Position numbers and translations under genes: made by a program
DNA from: Parachlorella kessleri
Taxonomy: Eukaryota > Chlorophyta > Trebouxiophyceae > Chlorellales > Chlorellaceae
Length of the DNA stretch: 13,824 bases
Direction: 5' to 3'
Assembly (NCBI GenBank): GCA_001598975.1
Contig: BBXU01002834.1
Span: 1-13,824, forward strand
The notes under the pieces: model-generated
Seen by the model: only the letters and a program-made list of their open reading frames with translations
What the model was told of the DNA's origin: nothing
Databases searched by the model: none
In this document: piece after piece, positions 9,501-13,824 of the stretch
Layout: each line of letters opens with the position of its first letter
Numbering within the stretch: position 1 is the first letter of the stretch

Positions 9501-12500
9501 AAGGCTGTGTGTAGAGGAGGTGACCCACAGTGATGTAGTCTTGCTTTGTACCCTTCAATCAACCGCTACGGTACAAGTTGCACGTAGGCTGCCAGCAGTG
9601 GGGAGGGTACATATGCTCACCTGGGCATTGTGAGCTCAGCCACTGCCATCCTCAAGGACCTTGAGGACCACGGCTTGCTTCAGGTTTGGCATTAGGACTA
9701 CAAGTTTCTTACTAAGTAGTACTTGACAAGATGTTAACTGCGGGTCTTGAGTCTCCCAGGGCACCAGGCAACGCACAGTTGCGACTGTGCCTTTATGCCT
9801 GGGCGCACTCAGGTAGTTAAGTGGGCGCCAGCTAAGGCTCACGTCATTGCACCTGGAGCTTGACTCAACCCTTTGCCGCCCCACCTGCTGGCTGTGCTGA
9901 CGTCTCACAAGTGTTTTGTTCTTTAGCCACTGTATGTTTCTCACCTCGACCTCACCACTAGTGTGGGGATTTGATATTTGTCCCCCCAGGTGTTGGTTGT
10001 CGGCCAGTCCCACTGTTGCGACTGGGTTGCCCGTCTTTGCTCAAACTACATCAGCCGAGTTGTCTGTACCCCAGTATTCACCCCGCCGCCTGTGCCCTCT
10101 CACCAGCTAATATATTGTAGACCAACCAGTGCTGTCTCCATACGGCCAACCTGTGTGCTCCCCTTGCCTCCAGGAGCTCTGCACCCGGGTTGGCGTTTCA
10201 CCAGACAAGGCAACGCTGATCCGATCAAGCAGGGGTGAGACCCAAGGCAGTGGCAGCTTTTACAGTCGCAGCACCCAAGGGAGCAGCACCCCTGCTAGCA
10301 ATGACATTGCTGTCTCTTCACCGTTGCCTGGCACAGCCACCACTTTTATCACAGCAACAGGACCAGCCGGGCCAGCAGGGGCTGCTGGAAGGCCAAGGGA
10401 GGGCGGCCGCGTGCAGCGGCTGCTGTCCTGGCATGAGTCCCTGAACATCCAGCAGCAGCCCAGCACTCATGCCTTTGGTGGCTCGAAGCGACACCTGGGG
10501 CAGGGTGTTGAGGAGGAAGACGAGTTTGGGCTGGAGACAAGGGTGGAGATTCATGGACAAAGTGGCAGTGCAGGTAGGTTGTATACTGCCGGAGATTTAT
10601 GAGTATCCTGTACGGGTAGGGAGGATGCAGTGAGGCACACCCTAGTATCATAGCATTACCTGGAATGTTGTCAATGTGCTTGGGAGGGGGAAGAATGTTG
10701 CAAAACTGAGTGATGGACGTGATGGGGGTCTGACATGCATTAAGGGGCTGACAAGCGTATCCTGCACCGTCCTTGCACTACAAATGCCAAGGTACATACT
10801 TAATTGTGACAGCCACACAGCCTGGCTCGCTAACACGCAACGTCGAAGCAATCTATTATATAATATTTACTATATAGCTGCAAGGCATGAAATACTCACA
10901 TAGTTCGCCTGCATGCTCCTCTTGCTCTTGCAGGCTCCATGCCGGATATTGCAGGAATGCAAGACCATGCCGAGGTGCGGCTGCCACTCAACCGTGCCCA
11001 GTCCGTCATCCAGGCCAAGGTGCAGCAAGAGGGGTGGCGAGTGGTGGTAACCGGGCACTCCCTGGGGGCGGCAGTGGCTTGCCTGCTGGGATTTCACCTA
11101 CGAGAGGTTTTCCCAGGTAGAAGCTCACAAGCCCTCCTCTGCGTTACACCGGGGAGCCGTCAGGGGAGTTGCTTTGCCAGTGGAAGGGTCATTCCATGAG
11201 AGATGTACCAGGAAAAAGGTGGTCACATGGCACGTGTTGGGTGCTGCTATGGCCTATATGCGGCGTTGCATTGATGGCAGGTTGATGGAAGCCAGATATG
11301 AACCCACTGCTGATGTCAGTATCAAACCTGATGTCATTATCAAATTCAGTGCCTACTGCTTTCCCGTCCACCTGCAGACCTGCGCTGCTGGTGTTTCAAC
11401 CCGCCCGGCGGCCTGCTGAGCTGGAACCTCAGCTTGCTGGCACAGCGCTTCTGCAACAGCGTGGTTGTCGGCAAGGACGTCATCAGCCGCTTGTCCTTCA
11501 ACAACGCGCGGGGGGTGGTTGACGAGATGGTGACAACTCTGGCAAGGTCTGTTTGTTTGGTTGGCGGAACGCACAAAGCAGCTTTACCTAGCTGACGCTA
11601 CAAAGTTCTTTGCCTGACGGAATGCCCGGCCGGAGCAAGGATATGGGAGGGTGCTTGCCAACCCAGGTCTGTTCGAGCAGTTTGTTGTAGCAGCGCAACA
11701 GCAGGATGCCGCGAGTAGGGATGAGACTCCCAAGCATCTTTATCATGTCCCTTGGTCGGGAAGTGGCTATCAAACAGGACACCGCTCACCCTTGATGTGC
11801 ACACCCACAGGTGCAAGCGCCCCAAGCTCCTTGTGCTGGCCGACCTCATTTTAAGGCGGCAAACGAGTTCTTCGGCCATTTCCCAGACATTCTGTGCCCT
11901 GAACGAGATCAGCGACGATGCAGTGCGGGTGCTGGAAGGGTGAGTGTGGTGCCGAGCCGACAGCGCAGTATATGGTGCATCAATACTAGAGAGAGCCGGT
12001 CAGGACAATAACATGCAAACTGTTTGCGGCTCACTGCTCGAGCTCCTCATGTTCTCTGCTTACAGGTACTACCGGACCTCATTCCTCCATTCCCGAGACC
12101 AAATAGTTATGTACCCGCCCGGTCGCCTCCTCTTCCTGCGACCCTTCAAAGGCAAAACAAAGCAGCACAAGGTGGTTTGGGACGCGGTCTGGACAGACGC
12201 ACAAGGTGTGTGCATGCTAATCCATAGGTGTGAGACTCTACACCTACTAGAGGCCGTGCCTGCTTCCACACGGAGCAGCAGTTGCCCTTCTACCAACCGC
12301 CTCCTACTAAGCCGCATTGGTAGTAGTGATGCTGGGCACATATCCTTAGGTGTCCCCTACTGCTCGGCTAACAACCGCCCCGCAGGCAGTAGTCACTTGG
12401 CAGCAACTGATATATTGAGTAAGCTTCCCCGGTTCTCATGTTGCAGCATCTATGGGCGAGGGCATCCTGTTGGCGCCGTCCATGCTGGCCCACCACCGCC

Positions 12501-12595
12501 TATTCGTACTCGATGGGGCGCTGCTGAGCGTGCTAGGCCAAGAGGCCGAGCCGGAGGTCACGGTGGACACCGGATACCAGACACCTGACTTGTAG
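2094..12595 (+). CDS. DAGL: sn1-specific diacylglycerol lipase (DAGL), complete, 26 exons
   Basis: Exons: 2094-2139, 2334-2402, 2634-2738, 3007-3096, 3497-3559, 3590-3709, 3975-4160, 4409-4565, 4827-4949, 5257-5314, 5757-5863, 5983-6053, 6308-6391, 6514-7437, 7821-7926, 8338-8453, 8561-8602, 8806-8925, 9182-9261, 9588-9683, 10174-10573, 10934-11116, 11378-11546, 11811-11939, 12066-12205, 12447-12595. All phases agree and the total is 1310 residues plus TAG. The start MPSLTAFGRRWHTATD matches the N terminus of animal DAGLs (RRW then D), which fixes the ATG. Four TM helices precede a class 3 lipase fold with nucleophile Ser about 1097 (GHSLGAA), Asp about 1149 (VVGKDV) and His about 1278 (PSMLAHH). 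The family hydrolyses diacylglycerol at sn-1, giving 2-monoacylglycerol and a fatty acid, at a membrane. The least certain junctions are the exon 5/6 intron, the exon 7 donor, the exon 11 acceptor and the exon 14 donor. Confidence 0.85.
2259..2282. repeat. Hairpin in DAGL intron 1 (9-bp arms)
   Basis: GCACGCAAG and CTTGCGTGC are perfect reverse complements around a 6-base loop (GTATTG). The hairpin sits about 50 bp upstream of the intron 1 acceptor at 2333, close to where a branch point would be expected. Confidence 0.6.
3097..3496 (+). other. DAGL intron 4 (400 bp)
   Basis: Donor ACAG|GTGAGT and acceptor TTACTTACAG. I see no coding segment in it; short ORFs overlap but do not show family similarity or phase-compatible splice sites. 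Confidence 0.65.
3590..4565 (+). CDS. DAGL exons 6-8: expanded luminal/extracellular loop
   Basis: Three exons encode about 154 residues between TM3 and TM4 (roughly residues 125-279). They are rich in Cys (TCTSVLQAC, CLYKRDATQC, a PPC, a GETC, an SSC) and hold two N-glycosylation sequons close together (NNS, NQS in exon 8). This fits a non-cytosolic loop with disulfides. In animal DAGLs the matching loop is only about 20-30 residues. Exon 6 begins after a GTAG acceptor; the exon 7 donor is taken at 4161 (GTGAGA), but GTAAGC at 4221 is in the same phase and would add 20 residues. Confidence 0.65.
4827..6391 (+). CDS. DAGL exons 9-13: TM4 and cytosolic linker to the hydrolase domain
   Basis: Exon 9 ends SSAKVYFTALIHSSWGALVI and exon 10 continues ALVVLLVFNSF, together forming TM4 (about residues 300-330); the animal counterpart is AKNVTLGM...W.VIL..C...VF. 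Exon 11 encodes a basic, aromatic segment (RKWDWCTGHWRIACLHIPC), comparable to the W.RR...CC patch after TM4. Exons 12 and 13 read SKEIAKSLLALFGGVDLDP then TDRLLALYLVSQQQVQRRRK, the family's iAxLfxxlDlvpSDiaAGLxLLrxrq block. The exon 11 acceptor (GGTTAG at 5755-5756) has a poor pyrimidine tract; 5804 is an alternative. Confidence 0.75.
5041..5068. repeat. (TTG)n microsatellite in DAGL intron 9
   Basis: An uninterrupted run of about seven GTT units, flanked by T runs, within the intron between exons 9 and 10. A short AGCTC-type repeat follows near 5149-5164. Ordinary simple-sequence repeats. Confidence 0.85.
5315..5756 (+). other. DAGL intron 10 (442 bp)
   Basis: Donor TGG|GTGGGT; acceptor at GGTTAG, which is weak. 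Several open frames pass through 5540-5756, and a missed short exon here is possible because the segment just after TM4 is the least conserved part of the family. No such exon is supported by phase. Confidence 0.45.
6054..6307 (+). other. DAGL intron 12, GC-AG type
   Basis: The conserved block needs DLDPTD followed by RLLALYL. This is obtained only if exon 12 ends CCGACAG and the intron starts GCAGGT, with acceptor CTCTGCAG at 6307. Using the GT four bases further on shifts the frame and meets a TGA early in exon 14. Confidence 0.6.
6514..7437 (+). CDS. DAGL exon 14: large low-complexity insert
   Basis: The longest exon, 924 nt, giving about 308 residues (about 427-735). It starts RQLGILDGRSSPSITYALYP and then becomes rich in Ser, Ala, Gly, Pro, Gln and Thr. 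A more structured basic patch (WRKLLPLYRETLLRLR) could be an amphipathic helix. Animal DAGLs have only about 45 residues between the QRQ block and the ...YMLFALAAYG helix, so this is an insertion, probably disordered and cytosolic. The donor GTAAAGT at 7438 joins in phase to 7821. The frame stays open to a TAG at 7647 if this donor is skipped. Confidence 0.75.
7438..7820 (+). other. DAGL intron 14 (383 bp) with a possible cryptic exon
   Basis: Donor GTAAAGT, acceptor CACACTGCAG. Inside it, 7704-7785 is open and coding-like (QMLEAEAHAAAVV) with a GTCGGC donor in the same phase as exon 14's end, but its upstream border does not fit exon 14 cleanly unless an acceptor at 7665 is used. It could be an alternative exon. 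Confidence 0.45.
7821..9683 (+). CDS. DAGL exons 15-20: start of the class 3 lipase domain
   Basis: Exon 15 carries VLEEAHSVRRFAVGAY, the family helix EaxxYmrFAxaAYG. Exon 16 (MFLKCLGRPLQLDSKFRK) and the 14-codon exon 17 lead to exon 18, DLLYVSYADA...YMLMLD..SKSVVLAVRGT, matching the conserved strand and helix pair that ends in VVxxIRGT. Exon 19 reads SMEDLVTDLLSTSVDVAGWM, the SLEDaLTDL motif. Exon 20 (TYAHLGIVSSATAILKDLED) matches the GHkGM..sA..i...L helix, where exon 20 has HLGI. Splice signals are good: GTAAGG, GTACAG and GTGGGT donors and TGCAG acceptors. Confidence 0.82.
7927..8337 (+). other. DAGL intron 15 (411 bp)
   Basis: Donor GGCAG|GTGGGC and acceptor TTTGCTGTGCAG. A short segment after 7998 (acceptor CCACCCAG) is open and Ser-rich for about 16 codons, but it has no family similarity. 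I see nothing else. Confidence 0.55.
9262..9587 (+). other. DAGL intron 19 (326 bp)
   Basis: Donor CCAG|GTGGGT; acceptor TTGCACGTAG. It holds a small tandem repeat, about three copies of ACATGC near 9475-9491. No coding segment is supported. Confidence 0.55.
9684..10173 (+). other. DAGL intron 20 (490 bp)
   Basis: Donor CTTCAG|GTTTGG and acceptor CTTGCCTCCAG. It contains a 7-bp inverted repeat (GCACAGT/ACTGTGC) near 9774-9791 and an open stretch after 9989 reading VLVVGQS, which resembles a lipase elbow strand but lacks the elbow and is not accepted as an exon. Confidence 0.5.
10174..10573 (+). CDS. DAGL exon 21: insert before the nucleophile elbow
   Basis: 400 nt, residues about 922-1055. 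It begins ELCTRVGVSPDKATLIRSS, directly continuing LEDHGLLQ of exon 20, then becomes Ser/Thr/Gly rich (SGSFYSRSTQGSSTP, TGPAGPAGAAGRP), with a later mixed-charge part (EEEDEFGLETRVEI). In animal DAGLs the helix after HxGM runs almost directly into the VVGHSLGA strand, so this is a lineage-specific insertion at the mouth of the active site. The acceptor is CTCCAG at 10173 and the donor GTAGGT at 10574. Confidence 0.7.
10574..10933 (+). other. DAGL intron 21 (360 bp) with AT-rich core
   Basis: Donor GCAG|GTAGGT, acceptor CTCTTGCAG. A strongly AT-rich stretch at about 10851-10877 (TATTATATAATATTTACTATATAG) stands out from the GC-rich surroundings. No coding segment. Confidence 0.6.
10934..11116 (+). 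CDS. DAGL exon 22: nucleophile elbow GHSLGAA
   Basis: This exon encodes NRAQSVIQAKVQQEGWRVVV followed by TGHSLGAAVACLLGFHLR. The G-H-S-L-G pentapeptide is the lipase class 3 nucleophile elbow; the Ser codon is at 11059-11061 (about Ser1097). The strand-elbow-helix pattern is complete and intact. The acceptor follows a pyrimidine-rich CTCTTGCTCTTGCAG and the donor is CCAG|GTAGAA. Confidence 0.92.
11378..12595 (+). CDS. DAGL exons 23-26: catalytic Asp and His, C terminus
   Basis: Exon 23 reads LRCWCFNPPGGLLSWN and SVVVGKDVISRLSF, matching the animal blocks CFAYSPPGGLLSE and VVLGKDLVPRIGL; the Asp of GKD (codon 11476-11478, about residue 1149) is the acid of the triad. Exon 24 (RCKRPKLLVLADLILRR) covers the KPKWRIIVGA strand and the start of the regulatory loop, shorter than the 50-60 residues in animals. 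Exon 25 has MYPPGRLLFLRPF (YPPGR block). Exon 26 has SMGEGILLAPSMLAHHRL, with the catalytic His at 12494-12496, then a tail of only about 32 residues to TAG. There is no DAGL-alpha-like long tail. Confidence 0.88.
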
Positions 12596-12929
12596 TCGGT
12601 AAAGCAGCTCCTATGTTACAGCGCCACCAACTGCCCTTTGAAGGAATTCCACGTCCCCTTGTGAGCTTTTGCTTTTTGTGGTGCAAGTTTGTTACTTGTT
12701 TTACTGCAAGTTTGCCAGGTTTCCCGCAAGAAACAGTTTCTCAGTTGAGCTGTCAGGGCTGGATGCATGATTGTCAGCACCCCAGCCGGCCCCAGACTTT
12801 GTGCCCCCGCCTTATTCATAGGATCACCTACCACGATACTTTGCAAATGGAAAGCTGCTTGTTAGCATCATAGGCATGTACTATTCGGATCATGCATGAT
12901 GCCTTGTTATTGGTAGGCAGACGCGTGGG

Positions 12930-13085
12930 CCCGCCCGCTGCCATTACATGGGGGGTCCCTCCCTAGCAAGCTGATTACCACTTTCCCACTCCCGGAAAGG
13001 CCGACAATCAGCAACCTCCCGGGCCCGGGTTCGAACCCGTGACCTATAGCCGGGTCCCGGTTATCGTGGTGGTATCCCATGGCGG
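12930..13085 (-). repeat. Possible tRNA-derived SINE-like element
   Basis: GGGTTCGAACCC at 13027-13038 matches the Pol III B-box consensus GGTTCGAANCC and is itself palindromic. On the minus strand it is preceded by a tRNA-like stretch (GATAACCGGGACCC..., GGTCACGGG) and followed by a GC-rich body with nested inverted repeats. The T-stem does not pair well, so an intact tRNA is unlikely. No poly-A tail or target-site duplication was identified. Confidence 0.35.
12970..13012. repeat. Nested inverted repeats forming a long hairpin
   Basis: Outer arms GCTGATT (12970-12976) and AATCAGC (13006-13012); inner arms CTTTCC (12981-12986) and GGAAAG (12994-12999). Symmetric nesting suggests one folded structure, perhaps part of the SINE-like body. 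Confidence 0.65.
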
Positions 13086-13123
13086 GGTAAAACTTACTCA
13101 CAGTTAGCACAACAAGTGTTGAG

Positions 13124-13128
13124 TTACA
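13124..13128 (-). promoter_or_regulatory. TGTAA, candidate poly(A) signal of the kinase gene
   Basis: TGTAA on the minus strand about 300 nt after the kinase stop codon. TGTAA is the established polyadenylation signal of many green algae. A single pentamer is weak evidence. Confidence 0.3.
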
Positions 13129-13174
13129 CACCACGCATACCAGAAAATTTGACAAAGGCAATTATGCAAAAGAA

Positions 13175-13206
13175 TCTTACTGGAGCAGGTTACTGCTCCA
13201 GTAAGA
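13175..13206. repeat. Perfect 14-bp hairpin with 4-nt loop
   Basis: TCTTACTGGAGCAG and its exact reverse complement flank a GTTA loop. It lies in the presumed 3' UTR of the minus-strand kinase transcript, about 220 nt beyond its stop codon. Confidence 0.85.
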
Positions 13207-13298
13207 GACAAGCCAGTACCTGGCAGCACCAGGAGCAGAGCAGTGGCTACTCTAGCACAAATAGTCGCACTGCCACACAACAGCGTTGCTTGATACAC

Positions 13299-13310
13299 CC
13301 CCCCCCCCCC
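13299..13310. repeat. Poly-C run
   Basis: About 12 consecutive C bases followed by GCCCC. It is a simple-sequence tract, and also a place where the assembly length may be wrong. Confidence 0.85.
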
Positions 13311-13426
13311 GCCCCGCTGGTCACCGTACAGCAACCCGCTTCCAATATGGTTATTTGATGACAGACGAGCCCGCGGAATCCATGTGCACACCTCAGCACC
13401 GTGTGAGGCTGTGACAGCTCATATCT

Positions 13427-13824
13427 CTAAAAGTCTTCAACTGCCGGCTTAACAACACTCCGACGATGCAAAGCGGCTTCCTTGAGTATGTGCCTGCAGG
13501 GGTACTCCAGGACACTAAAGATCCGGAGACGGGCAAGAAGACAGACCACAAGAGATAGCTCTCCAAAGTAAAAGGGCGCGCATGCACTTCCATGCATGCA
13601 CCACAAGCCTCCTACAACACTTGTTACCACGCCAGGCCGCAACAAAGTGCTTTAGAGCGCTTCAGCCCACAAAGACAGTGACAATTGCCTTTAGCAAGAT
13701 GCCATGTGCACAGGAGTGAGGCCACTCAGCACGACCAACTGTATGAGCCAAGCCCAGCAAGGAGAGCCACGTGGTGCACCTGATGGTGTTGAATACGTCT
13801 TGGAATGTGGGTCGCTGCTCTGGC
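13427..13824 (-). CDS. Protein kinase, C-terminal two exons (runs off right edge)
   Basis: Minus-strand exons 13824(edge)-13780 and 13514-13427. The first reads PEQRPTFQDVFNTI and ends AG|GTGCAC. RPTF followed by a V and a hydrophobic is the signature of kinase subdomain XI, where the Arg is conserved; it is usual in tyrosine-kinase-like and Raf-like kinases of plants and algae. The second exon, after acceptor GATCTTTAG, adds VLEYPCRHILKEAALHRRS and a few more residues to TAG at 13429-13427; the phase fits (AG + T). The intron is 265 nt. The catalytic part is outside the window, so kinase class and activity cannot be judged. The gene is convergent with the lipase gene. Confidence 0.6.

Larger units (their letters stand above)
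12596..13426. other. Convergent intergenic region (3' UTRs)
   Basis: About 830 bp between the stop codons of the lipase (plus strand) and the kinase (minus strand). It holds both 3' UTRs, a GTTCGAA/hairpin patch, a perfect 14-bp hairpin and a poly-C run. I found no TGTAA on the plus strand shortly after the lipase stop. On the minus strand a TGTAA lies at 13128-13124. Confidence 0.6.

Noticed and set aside
9071..9562. 163-codon minus-strand ORF
   Set aside because: Spans DAGL exon 19 and introns 18 and 19 in antisense; no family similarity and no domain pattern.
9990..10110. Open segment starting VLVVGQSHCCDWVARL, resembling a lipase nucleophile strand
   Set aside because: It lacks the GxSxG elbow, has no good phase-0 donor, and a true GHSLGAA exon exists at 10934-11116; exon 20 joins in frame to 10174 without it.
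13020..13090. Functional tRNA gene on the minus strand
   Set aside because: A B-box is present but the T-stem and acceptor stem do not pair properly, and no clear anticodon arm could be drawn.
1..13824. CRISPR array, bacterial operon, phage or other prokaryotic system
   Set aside because: No regularly spaced repeats, no ribosome-binding-site-led ORF series; genes are split by spliceosomal introns.

Overview
The window looks like nuclear DNA of a eukaryote with dense spliceosomal introns, most likely a chlorophyte green alga. The grounds are moderate GC, many introns of about 100-500 bp with GT...(C/T)AG borders, and a TGTAA motif (the usual green-algal poly(A) signal) downstream of the right-hand gene. 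The lineage is an inference. There are no bacterial-style operons, and almost all long ORFs are shadows or single exons.

Layout. (1) About 77-1273, minus strand: the 5' part of an unidentified secreted protein gene. It starts with a signal-peptide exon and runs off the left edge; five exons join in consistent phase. (2) 1274-2093: a head-to-head intergenic or promoter region of about 820 bp with two strong palindromes. (3) 2094-12595, plus strand: one complete gene that I could reconstruct as 26 exons (3933 nt, 1310 residues plus stop). It encodes an sn1-specific diacylglycerol lipase (DAGL) of the four-transmembrane, class 3 lipase type. Every junction is in phase and the order of conserved blocks follows animal DAGL from the first residue (FGRRW) to the catalytic His near the C terminus. 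(4) 12596-13426: tail-to-tail intergenic region with a GTTCGAA-containing tRNA/SINE-like patch, nested hairpins, a 14-bp perfect hairpin and a poly-C run. (5) 13427-13824, minus strand: the last two exons of a protein kinase (subdomain XI RPTF motif plus a short tail), running off the right edge.

The main result is the DAGL. The enzyme class cuts diacylglycerol at sn-1 to give 2-monoacylglycerol (2-arachidonoylglycerol in animals). Compared with the animal enzymes, this protein keeps the four-helix N terminus, the GHSLGA elbow, the GKD aspartate and the C-terminal His. It adds three large insertions: an extended Cys-rich, potentially glycosylated loop between TM3 and TM4; a low-complexity insert of about 308 residues before the hydrolase domain; and an insert of about 134 residues just before the nucleophile elbow. 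It lacks the long C-terminal tail of DAGL-alpha. Splicing oddities include a GC-AG intron, a possible 30-nt intron and an in-frame, stop-free 261-nt intron. All gene models were built by eye from splice signals, phase and family knowledge; no search was run.
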